A stretch of DNA of 64,000 nt from Diospyros lotus (taxonomy: Eukaryota > Streptophyta > Magnoliopsida > Ericales > Ebenaceae). The stretch's first letter is position 1; every line of letters begins with the position of its first letter. The notes below the pieces were generated by a model. That model was not told the origin of the DNA. It did not search any database and was given only the letters and a program-made list of their open reading frames with translations. Where the stretch lies: positions 21,751,366-21,815,365 of the forward strand of contig NC_068351.1 in the NCBI RefSeq assembly GCF_014633365.1, written 5' to 3'. A program made the translations under genes and the position numbers. Positions 26,701-38,700 of this stretch are shown one piece after another.

Positions 26701-29700
26701 TAATTTGGTCCAAATATAATATTTAATATTTGGCCTAAATCCAATTTAGTCCAAATATAATATTTAATTTAATATTTGGCTCAAATCCAATTTAGTCCAA
26801 ATATTAACTTAAACCCAAATATATTTTATTTCCTATTTGCCATTTCAACAAATAGAAAATTATTAAATTAAAAACTCCTTTCTAATTTAATCAATTGCCA
26901 TTTTAGGAAACTCTTTCCATTATGACGACCTCTTGTCATATCGACGTTATTACGTCCCTTTGTTCTTTTTCCGTGAGAATTTACGACTGCACAACTTTTT
27001 GCTGAAGTGTCCCACTTAACCATACGTCCGCTCTCCTGGTTTAAGCCAAGGACCGTGCCTATTGCGTATGAGTCATTAGGTTTCCGAATATGTTGGCAAT
27101 GTGTCGGTAGGAACACATAAGACAAGATTGGCTTCTAGCAAGGCATCATGCCTACCCAATTTTTCAGAAGGATTCATAATCCGCAAATTACTTTTCACGA
27201 GTATGGTTACTGTAACACCCCTCTCCTAGAACTGCCCGAGAAGAGGTTCTACGAGAAATAAAATAAAACTAACTGATCAACTGAAATCTAATACCATAAT
27301 GAATATCTCAATCAACTGAGATAAAACTGAGTCAACATCAACTGAAAACCATAAACTACATCTAAGGGAAAATCCTTAAACTGAAATATAAAATAAACCT
27401 AAACTGATAAGACACTAACTAATAAACTCCCAGACATCTTTGGTCTTGAGCAGCTCCACGTACACACACTACTGGACACTGCTGCTAGGCCCCACATCTG
27501 GTACTCTCCCGCTAGGACCTGGAATGGTGAAGAGTACAAGGTCAGCCACAAGGCTCAGCAAGTAATAAGCTGGAAAGAGTAATTGAAGCTGAATCGAAGA
27601 ATATCGATACTAATAAAATACTTACTGAACTTGAACTGAGAGATATAATAATCACTGGATTGCATTTACAAGATGTAATGCACATAAACTGTAAACTAAA
27701 TGCTGGTATGCATCTTTGTCTCATAGGACCACATAACTATAATACATACTTGACTGATCTGAATCGTGCAAACATAAAAACTGTAAGCACATGCTGTGGG
27801 CAATATGTCCCTAGCTCCCTGGTCAACATCAGGCGAGCGACACACAAACTGAAACTGAACTGATGGGATCCCGGCGGACTAGGCGCATAATGCAATGCTC
27901 ACATACATGCTAGCACATAATATGTAGTGCTCCATAGAAAATCATGCTCAATGCTCATACCAAGATGTATGCACATAAACTCACAAAATAATGCTGATCT
28001 TGTTAAAATAAATGCTAAATATGTAATCTGATCTAATATGTTGGAATACAAAGATTTACTCATATTTTCCCTTGAATTGTAATATTTACTGATATTTTTT
28101 TAATTATTTAATGATTTATTTATTGCAACATGAAGACTTCCCGGGGGGTCACCCATCATAGAATTAGCCCCACTCGAGCACGCTTAACTTTGGGGTTTTA
28201 AAAGTTATTGGAACCAATATGAGAAAAGATGGAATTTTGATGCGAGTGTTATACACTCTAGGCCCATTGGGATATGAAATTCACCCATCCGGATACAAGA
28301 CACATGAATTTGAATGAATTGTGAGAGACATCCAGATGAGTAAGGTCTCATTCGAATACAAGACACCTGAGCTTTGGATAAGTTATGAGAGACATCCGGA
28401 TGAGCAAGGTCTCATCCGGATACGAGACACAAACATATTTGGACACATCCGGATTCAACACAAGGTATCCGGATATCACTCTCAAAAAGCCTTAGACTCA
28501 TCCGGATACGACACAAAGCATCCAGATATCACTCACAGACAATTAAACACATCATGATACGACTCAAGGCATCCGGATACTACTCACAATCACTGCTGGA
28601 CATATCCGGATATGAAAACGATGCATCCGGATATCACTGGACCATCCGGATATGAACAAGAGCTATCTGGATGTCACTCACATAAAACTTTTTGACCTAT
28701 CTGGATAGCCTCTAACCTATCCGGATGCTACTCATATGCTCTGAAAAATTTACCTGGATATGAGGGAACCTATCCGAATGTCTGCAACTTGATAACCCAG
28801 AAACAAATGAACACAGAGACTCCGCTCTTGATTCAAACTTAACAAAACTACACCATTCCGAATAAAATCTTGGGAAAACAAATCCCAATTGACATGAAAC
28901 AACTTTGGGAATGATTAAGGATCATATACATATAAAAATTGCTAGAGAAAACATGCATGATCTACCATAAACTCACTGTATATGCTTGCATATATATATA
29001 TACATACTGACTGTATTAATCTGTAATACAACTGAGAAAACTTGAATCAACTGAGGATATTGCTGAGATACAATCCCGTAAGAATGGATTACAGGGATGG
29101 AATACTTGCCTTTCAATCTCTTTGATCGGATTTGAATGCTCCTAATGAACTGCTATGCTACTCACTGCTACTGCAAGACCTCTTCTTCTTCCTCTATGTG
29201 ATCTCTAATCTTCACGGCGCGAAGAAACTCAGTGCTATGACTCTATATATATATACGCGAGAGAAGCTGCCCTAAAGCCCACTTCTTCTTCTCCTAACGC
29301 AACTAGGAGACTACAAACCACAGCTTTCTCACGCTCGGTTTCATCAAATCGCTTAAGATAATAATTCTAATTAATTAATTAAGTTCTAATAAGAACTTCT
29401 TAAAAGACCAACATGTCCTTATTTTAATTCCCACAATTTAAAAAGAATTAAATGTTATTTAAATGCTGATCTCTCAATTAAAAATATTCTAAATTGCCAC
29501 ATTAAAATTAAATGAAAAATTCTCTTAATTAAATACCTCACTAATTAATTAAATAATTCTAATTAAATACTGGGCCCTCTAACGGGTCGTTACAGTTATC
29601 ATGTAATTCGATCCTCTCGCCAATGTATCTTATGTGATCTCAAGTCTGGCAATATGTTACTTGATTATGATCACAAGAGTTTTTCTTTGGTCATTTGGAT

Positions 29701-32700
29701 ATCTTCACTTAATAGAAAGTGAATCAATAACTCTTTATTGATCTCTTTCACCATGGCTATGGATTTAAAGTGAATATCCATCAAAGGTGTCTTAGATACA
29801 TCATCCTCTATCAAGGGATAGACGAGTCCCATCTTGGCTATGCACCCATCTCCATAAGTCTCACGATATGCCCAACGATCGCCCACGTGCAGCCTTTGTC
29901 TAGGCCCATCGAAACGATGTCAAAACATACCAGTCTTCTTATGAGATGACCGTGATAACCTCAGGTCCAAGGATTAGTTACACCCATCTCGTATGAGAAT
30001 ACCATCAACATATAATCAAAATGGATTCTCGTGGCGAGTCATGTCCAGTGACACGTTTTCCAACATGTCACTTATGTACTTGTCTAAGTATCCCATGCCT
30101 ATGGGTGTGAGACCCCCATTGCTATCACATAGCAAAAACATAGCACATACAAGTCTTACCGTAATTGTCAATGTCCATTCTTGACATTACTATGACTTTG
30201 GACGTTTAATGATATCTAGAAACTGTGATGCATTATCTCACATCTTTATAGATTAATCACAGTATATATCATATGGACTTCTATCTCATTTCATTCGGTC
30301 ATTACAATAATAACAAGAAACTAATAAAATGACTTCTTGTGAAATTGAATAACTCCTTATTCAATAATAAATATGATATTCAACATGCCCAATTTGATTG
30401 GGTCTAGAACACCTACACTAATAGTTGCCTGGGTCGCACGTGGCTTGGACTTGTCGTCGCCTGGGTCATTCACTCTTTCTTGTTGGATGCAGCCTAGACT
30501 TGTCGCCTTGCTCCTTGCTGCTTATTGTGCCATCTTTGTCCTTGCTTCTTGCTTGCAGCAAACAACAAGTTACAGCAAGAAGCAAGCATCATCTTGCTGT
30601 TGCTATTGCTTGTTCATCTTAAATAACATCAAAAAATAAAAAATAAATATATTTTTTTCCTAGGTGCTAGGCCCCCATCGACTGCCTGACTAGCGCCTAA
30701 CGCGTTTTAGAACACTGATAGATATTTAATAAGAGGAATGGGGAATTTGTCTTTGATGGTTATTTCAGTTAGTTAGCGATAGTTAATACAAAATCGCCAT
30801 GAACTATCTTTTTTTTTTTTTAACTAAGAGCACTGGGGATGCAAAATGGCTGTAGCTGGGCCTGATGAGTGATTTTTGAAGCATCTGCTTAACTAATTTT
30901 TCTATTTTTGTCTTTTGGTTAGGAGGGCATTAGTAGACACAAATATTAACAAGGTCTGTGTTGGGCTTTAGGTTGATTGTGTGGTCAGTGGGTTAGGCTG
31001 GGGGTAGAGAATTAGGTTCTATAAATAGATTCTCAAATTCAGCTAGTAGCATATTACGAAGGTCAGATTGGTGTATCTCTATGTCAGCCTCTAGGAGATA
31101 GCTGACTATTAGCATGAATTCTCCTTTAACTTCTAGCTCCTTTTCCATTCTATTAGTGGCTTGGATAGAGAACAACTGGGCCACTTGACTCATCTTATGC
31201 TTAATCATGTTCTGCAGCTTTCTCTCAGTAATCATCTTACATATCCCAAACTCATTGCTCCAAGTTAGTCTTTTTTTTCCCTTCTCAAATGTCGGTTCCA
31301 TTTTGTTAAAATCAAAGCAAATTGGGCTGACATGCTTCATCCAATCAACTCCCAACACCACATCACACCCCCCCCCCCCCTCCCCCAATTTAAGGAGTCT
31401 TAAGTCAGCCTCAAACCCTTCTCCCTGCATCTCCCAACAAAACCCGGTACATGTTGATTGGCTCATGACCTTATTGCCATTAGCCATGGTCACTGTCAAT
31501 GGTTGTGTATTGATCAGGGGGCATTTTAACCTATGGGTTGTTCCCTTATCCAAAAAACTATGGGTGCTTCCATTGTCAATAAGGATTATCAGTTTGTTAT
31601 CCTCCACCTTCCCCTATACTTTTATTATCTTACTATTAGTCAATCCCTTCAAGGCATGTAGGGATATCTTCCCATTGTCCTCCTCTTTCTCTCCTTGTGG
31701 TTGGGATGTTTCCATCTCCTTTGCCATCTCTCCTTCTTCCCCTTCCAATAACAAAAGTTGTTTCCTACATTGGTGGCCAGGGAAGTATTTATCCCTGCAC
31801 CTAAAACAAAGGTCAGCTTGCCTTTTCTGTTCCATAGTCTTTCCCACTTTAGGTTGTGGGGGTAGGCAGTGCCAAACTCTTTATTTTGGAAGATCCCCTT
31901 CCTATCTCCTTAGCATAACTCTTTCCTTGGAGCAAATTACCTTGGGTAACTCCCTTAGCCATCAGTCTCTTCTTTTTTATTAGTGGTTCCACGGTCAATT
32001 CGTGAAGCTTAGCACTATTAGCAACATGCTTGGGAGTTCTAGGCTGAAGCACCTTCACCATCGGCCTCAATTATTTGTTTAAGCCATTTATAAAGCTTGA
32101 AATGAAATAGGCCTCTGTCAAGTAGGGGTTATGGTTGAGCATAAGAGCCTTCAGCTCTTCAAATCTCAACCGGTACTCCATCACCGTTCCTACCTACCTA
32201 ATTTTGTTGAACTCTTCCACCACATTAGATAAGCCTCGATCCCCAAATCTCTCACAAAGGTTCTCTGCAAAATCCTCCCATCTACACTCTTTCTAGACCT
32301 TAGACCATCCTTGGTACCAAGCGTCCTCGGCATCGTTGAGATATGTTGCCGCCATATTAACCTTCTGCCTCTCTACTACCCCATACCACTCAAACATCTG
32401 CTCACACCTCCTGAACCACTAATGAGGACTCACTCCATCAAACAATGGGATTTCCAAGCGTGGCGTGAGTAAACCATGCGAATTTTGTCCCATCCAGTCT
32501 CACCAGGCTCCCCATGTTCTTCTCCTCCTTTAGAAGTTCTTGTTGTCCTTAGGTTCATCCCCTGCCCTAGTAAAATTGGATCTACTTTCCCTTGCTCCGG
32601 TAGAATTGGATTTAATCTTTCCCTAGGAGGGAAGTCGTGTGAGAGACGCAATTGGTTTTGCCTCGCGAACATAACCATAAACCTCTGGAGTTGTTCCCTA

Positions 32701-35700
32701 ATCTGAAGTCCAATGTCCTCACGAATTTGGGCTACTGCAACCTCCAATTTCCTATCAACAACTATGATGGCGTCGTGGTTTTAGTTGGATCCCAACTCCA
32801 ACTGATCCACCTGAGCTTGTAAATCACTCATTGTGGATCCACACTGCTGCACTTGAGTCTCAAAGTTCTTCATCCTAGTTCCTTCAACCATCATTTGTCA
32901 CCCTCGATCACTGAGGCCAAGGATCGACTCTGATATCAAAATTATCAGATCCTAAGGGATCTGGCAATTGTTTAATCCTAATCTCTTCCGTAAGGATAGA
33001 GATCATAAGGGAACGAGAGAATTCCAGTGGGAAAATGAGAGAAAGATAGAGAAATAGAATGGCAGAGAGATGTTAGTGATAGTGCCCTAGATGCTAAATT
33101 TACATTACATGGGATGTATGTGAATGGCATTGTTGATTGTTCTTGATATTAATAAAAAATGTCATATCTTCATTCATATCTCTCCATTTTGCTTTTATGA
33201 ATAAGTCCTTAGACTTCCTGGTAGAGTTCTTACTCTCAAAGTGTTGAGATTGTGTGACATGGATCTCTAGTTCAGGAATTCTTAAAGGTATTCCCGATCC
33301 TTAGATTTATCAGAAGGGGAATATGATTAATCGATTAGTGGACCAACACATAGGTTACTACCATTGTTAGCATGGGATGCTAATGGGAATGGGGTGGTGA
33401 GCCACACGCCACATTGCATGCGATGCATATAGTAGGCATGTGGGTAGATGTTGGTAGAACATCTACTGAATGTGACACTTGCGACAAATCACATGGCTCA
33501 AGGATTAATGATCTATTATCGAGTCTCGATTGTGTATATGGTCATTTGACCAGAGGTGACATAGTGTCTTGTGCACTGGTGTTAGGGATTTGCCGTTGAG
33601 TGAAACCATCCTGTGTAAGAGGTGGAAATGCTATCTATGCGGTCTCTATATAGTGGTGTATGGAGACAAATGTTTACTGATGGGATCCATTGGCGTCCAT
33701 TGGATGGGGGCGAACATCTTATATGGTCCATGTTAGTGATAGTGATTGGAAATCCCCTTACCAGGGTGAGCATGAGATTGGAATGGGTTCGAATGTCAGA
33801 TTGGATTTGACATGCTACCTATATCACACATGTTACTGGATTTGTCATAGTTATCGAGTCCTGTGAGTTTAATCAATCCATGACTCTTACTCGGTCGGGA
33901 TGTTAGTCGGTGGAAAGACTATAGTGCACGGTAATTGAGAAGCCTTAACGGGTTCATATGAAATTGGACTTCATTGTCATTAGGATCATCTTGAATCCTA
34001 GTTAGAGGATACTCAGAGTCTTTCAGGGTGCTCTGGAGATTTGGAGAGATCCTCTTAATAGGTCGAAGGGGTTCGGCTGATGTTAAAGAGTTGATGAGTC
34101 TTGATTGCTATATGACTGTGAACCTAGAAAGTCACATGTATATTGAGTAGTGTACTAAATTAGTGATCCGTTGCTGTTAGTGTGTTCCTCATCACTGTGG
34201 GACAGTGATGTTGGTTGCTATCGTGTGTGGGGCACATGGATCTATGGATAAGGGAGATTGCTATTGGATAGCAAGGGGACTTGGTTGCATTATTGGATAG
34301 TGTAAAGGCTATTATTGGATAATAGTGGGGTCGGAGTGCAAGATAATCAAAGTTGGGGAATGGGCAGCTTTAGTCGACTGGACCCTTCAAGTTGGTCGAC
34401 CGAACTTAGACTATGTGGTTTTGGTTGACTTCAGTCTACCAAATTGCACGGTCCAATCGATCGGACTTGAACCATGAGGTTCTGGACGACTTAGGTTGAC
34501 CAAACCTCACAGTTCAGTCGACCGAACTTCCGTCGCTTTGTCTCGTTAGAACATTTAATGCTCTAACGATTTGCATGATGATAAAGGTATGGGACAATGA
34601 GGAGGCGTGCACGGTGAACTGGGGGTTGGTATTTGATTTTGAGTGGCTTTGAGAAAGTTAAGGCAAGCCACTCCTCACTCAATCTCCTTGCTCTCTCTCT
34701 CCTCTTGCTATTGTTTGCTTCTTCTCCATCCTCCATTGCTGCAATTTGCTTGTTCTTGCTCCAAGCTTGTTGCATCTTCTCTCTCTTCTATTCTCTTGCT
34801 TAGATTTGGGCATCGGATGGCCAAAGAGCAACTAAGAGGGAATCGCAAAACAACTTCGGTTCACCTCCATTGAGAGGGTCCTAGCACGGCTTCATTGGAG
34901 GGTTCCGTGAGCATCTCAAGCGTAGACCAATTAGGTCCTCCACACTTGAGGAGGCAGGGTGGTCACCTGACGCAGCGGCTTGCTCGTAGGAGTTCATTCG
35001 AACAACAAGGAGGAGAAGGATCTTCATCGGACAACTAGCACAGACTTTCTTCGTATAGGTATACAGATAAAACCCCCTATGACATGGTTTTATCTTTTGA
35101 TCATATGGATGATATATATCGTGTCTTGCAAGGATTGTTTTCGCTTTTGCTTTTTGCTCCTTTGATATTTGTTTCGGTTTTGAAAATGATTTAAAACCCA
35201 TAAATCCATGCATAGATCCACTTGTGGTTTGTTTTTGGCCTTGGGCCCTTGTTTCCTTTCAAAAAGAGAGAAAGAGAGATGGAGAGGGAATTGTAAGGAG
35301 CATTTAGAGGAAATTCATTCAACAATCTAGATACTTCCAATAGAGGGGTCAGCCACACTTTATAGCCTTCTCGCACGTACATAGATTCCCGCCCCAAATT
35401 GATAACTACCTGTGTCTTGCACCCCATAGCTTTACTTGTGTACAATCCCTTACTGCACTAACTGAATTCTGTTTTATTCTACTATTTCTATCGTAAGTAC
35501 ATGACAAACCTCTATATGTTTGGTACAATTATGCTGGACTAGATTGTGAGCCATATTGATATTAGACTTATTATTACAATATAGTTTCATTGTCAATTCC
35601 GGTTTAATCTTGAGGTCATTTAAAATAATTCTTAGCCATAAAAGTTCGCATATTCCATGAGCTATAGCTCTAAACTCTACCTCGGCACTTGATCCCACAA

Positions 35701-38700
35701 CCACACTTTGCTTTTTACTCCTCCATATGACTGAGTTTACTCCTACAAATTACAATAGCTGGAAGTGGATTGTCTATCCATAGGTGAATCTGTATAGTCA
35801 GCATCAGAATAAGCTTTTAGAGTCATACCACCATTGTTCTGAAACATGATTTCTTTTCCTGGAGTTGCCTTTAAGTAATGTAGGATGCAGTTTACAACCT
35901 GTAGGTGTTCTTCCCTTGGGTCATGCATAAATTAGCTAACTATTCCCACAGAGAAAGCAATATTGGGCTTGGTATTGGACAAATATATTAATTTGCCAAC
36001 TAACCTTTGGTAATTGCCTTTATTAATTGTGTTGCCTCTATCTTTTGACCCTATTCTGTGATTTAGGCCAATGGGAGAAGTTGTTGCCTTAAGTTTCTTT
36101 GTTTCCTTCAACAAATCCAAAATATACTTCCTTTGGGATAGGAATATGCTATTTTCAGAGTATGTTACTTCAATTCCTAGAAAGTATCTAAGCTTACCAA
36201 GATCTTTAATTTCAAATTCTCGTGCCAGATGTTCCTTTAGAGCAAGTCTCTTAGTATCATCATTCCCTATGATGATAATATTATCAACATAAACCAACAA
36301 GGCTATGATCTTTCCTTCTCCATTATGTTTTATGAATAGGATATGAGCTCCTTGACTCTATTTATATCTCGTTCGTCTCATTGCTTTTGTAATCTTCCAA
36401 ATCACGCCCTCGGAGCCTATTTTAGCCCATACAAGGCCTTTTTCAAATGACACACCTTATTATCACCAAATAATTCTTCGAACCTAGGTGGAGGCTCCAT
36501 ATAAACTCTCTCTTCCAGGTCACCATGGAGAAAGGCATTCCTAACATCAAACTACAACAGTGGCCAATTAAAACAAGCAGCAAGAGAAATGAGTATTCTA
36601 GTTGTATTCATTTTGGCTACAGGAGAGAATGCTTCTTGATAATCGATCCCATACATTTGTGTGTATCATTTTGCTACCAATCTTGCTTTGTATCTTTCAA
36701 GTGTTCCATCAGATTTGTATTTCACTATAAGCACCCATTTACATTTCACTGGTTTCTTATCATTTGGTCTAGGTATAACCTCCCAAGTTCTGTTCTTTTC
36801 TAGTGTTCTCATTTCCTCCATAGTAAGTGTCCAATTCTTATCCTTTAATACATCATGAACCGACTTTGAGATTTATGTAGTGTCCAAAGAGGTAAGAAAG
36901 GCTTGATATTGTGAGGACGGTCTATGGTTAGATACAAATTGGGATATGGGGTAGATAGGATGTTTTGTGCATTTCTCGGGTGCCTTTTCTTAATGCAATG
37001 GGTAGGTCAAGATCATCGGACTTAAGTTCTTCCACAAAATTGGAGAAGGGATAGTGGTATTACCTTCATCCAGGGAAGAATCTTGAACTTGTGTTGGTCT
37101 AGGATCAACCTCCTTCCTTCTTGAGTAGACGAGAGTTTCTCTTAGATTTAAGGCTGGTTATTGCAACTTGGTTGTGTGTTCATCACAATAAGTATCTGAC
37201 TGAATTGGGGTAGCTAGAGGAGATAAGGTGGAAGGTTGAGATTGAAGGGATCTCGATGAAGGCTGGCTAGGTTATTGAGAGGATTGTCATGACCCTATGA
37301 GCAATAAAGGGGTATTATTGTAATAGGGTAAAATAATTTGTTTTGGATATTTTAGCAATTAGTTAGGTGCACATGGCTGCATGTGCAAGGCTGTTAGGAG
37401 ACAAATATGCCTATATAAGGCTGTTGTAAATGGATGGGTTTTACATGTTGAATGATAATTGAAATTCCAATATCTCTCTCTACAATTTCTTTCTCTTTCC
37501 CTCCCTCTCGTTCAGCACTGTTCCATTTCTTCTCTTCCTAATTCTACTCAATCTCCCCCTTCAATTCTTCTCTGTTTCTTCCCCAAATTTCCTTCCAATT
37601 ACTTCTAAGACCCTAGCTAAACCCTAGGGTCATGACAAATGGTATCAGAGCATCGTTCCTCGGTTGTGATTTCAATCAATTATAGACGAAATTGAGGCAA
37701 ATATAGTGATATGGGAAAACTGTTGAGGAGCTTCAACAGAATCGATCGGCTAGCAATTCCGATTCGATTCCTGAGGATAGATCGTCACCCAGCAACGCGT
37801 TCCTTGAAACTGATTTGAGGCTACTTTGGAGGACAGTTCGCGGAGCCGGTCGAGTTACAGGAAGTGATTGGGTAAGCAGAAGACAAGTTGCGAGAGCTCC
37901 ATCTGAGTGACGATGTGGGTGAGGAAGGCTGTCATAGCTAGGTCAACCAGAGCCATCGGTTCTTGGAAGCTCTTGGCCAGCCGTTTACGCATCATCTGGA
38001 GAATTCAAGTAGCAGTGTCGGAGGCGAGTCAGGTTGCTAAAGGCGAGGACGAGACTCACTTCAGCAGCGACTTGAAGGATTGGAAATTGAGAATGACGGT
38101 TCTCTTTGTTAACCAAGGCCAATTCCGAGTGATCGTTTTCGCTAGAACTTGGGCGGCCTTCGGCAATTGATGCAAATTAGGAAGTTGATGACGAGAAGCA
38201 ACTTCCTGCGCCACTATTGAACATCAACGAGTTGTTGGTCATAGGCAGTTCTAGCAAATCAGAGTGGAGGTGATTCCGACCCAAACTGACGGTGATTGGG
38301 TGAGGCGAGCACGAGCAAGCAAGTCCGATCCAAACTGTGAGAAGCAATTCTAGGTGAGGTGAGCGCAAATTTAATCAAGTGCATTGCTGATGTTGCCGCT
38401 TTGATCAGTTGGGGATTCCGACCTAGACGGTGAACTGTAGTGGATGTTTCGTGAGGTGAATCTGGAGGCTGAACTGATTCAATTGAGTTCTGGAAGTATT
38501 TGCACAGCAGAAACGTTGAGATTTGGACTCGGGAGTGGGTGTAGCTATTTAACCAGTAGTGAGTTCTGGTGATTTTGGAATCAGAGGCGATCGCAATTGG
38601 GTTGGGAACCTTGGGTAGTGATTGGGTTGAGAAGAACTGCCATTAATTTCGTTAGACGCAGATGCCTGGGGGGATAGATGGCTGTCGTAGTGCTGAGGAT

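Larger units (their letters stand above)
26097..30423 (-). mobile_element. LTR insertion inside the hAT-like element
   Basis: Bounded by the exact duplication GTTGC at 26092-26096 and 30424-30428. Deleting the segment restores a continuous run of the hAT subterminal repeat (GACTTATTGTTGC joined to CTGGGTCGCACGTGG). Without the nested solo LTR the insert is about 1.94 kb, with no coding domains. A minus-strand TTATAAATACCCC near 26490 looks like an LTR TATA box, so it is probably a solo LTR on the minus strand, although its ends are not canonical TG...CA. 26630-26830 repeats an AAATATAATATTTAATATTTGG unit several times. Confidence 0.6.
25947..30717. mobile_element. hAT-like element inserted in gypsy RT
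   Basis: Ends are CAGTGTTTTAAAACGCG and the reverse complement CGCGTTTTAGAACACTG. Flanks GCAGATAT (25939-25946) and ATAGATAT (30718-30725) match 6/8, fitting an 8-bp hAT duplication. Removing it rejoins the gypsy RT coding blocks. Subterminal direct repeats of the type CCTGGGTCGC...TGGACTTGTCGTC are present at both sides (about 26018-26090 and 30429-30500). No transposase is encoded, and most of its 4.8 kb is a later LTR insertion. Confidence 0.72.
32939..35470 (-). mobile_element. 5' LTR of the gypsy element, split by a later LTR
   Basis: 32939-33070 and about 35265-35470 together form a roughly 340-bp minus-strand LTR adjoining the PBS. The purine-rich sequence at both edges of the insertion joins smoothly. 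CTATAAAGTGTGG on the minus strand at about 35362-35374 is a TATA-like box. The outer end near 35470 abuts the copia RNase H sequence, which suggests that the gypsy inserted into the copia. The exact outer end is uncertain. Confidence 0.45.

Noticed and set aside
28284..28790. CRISPR-like array
   Set aside because: Repeats are short palindromes with irregular spacing and no unique spacers of constant length, and the DNA is plant nuclear.
31207..31983. 258-residue plus-strand open frame
   Set aside because: It is antisense to the gypsy protease and gag, which are clearly recognisable on the minus strand. Its composition has no domain similarity.
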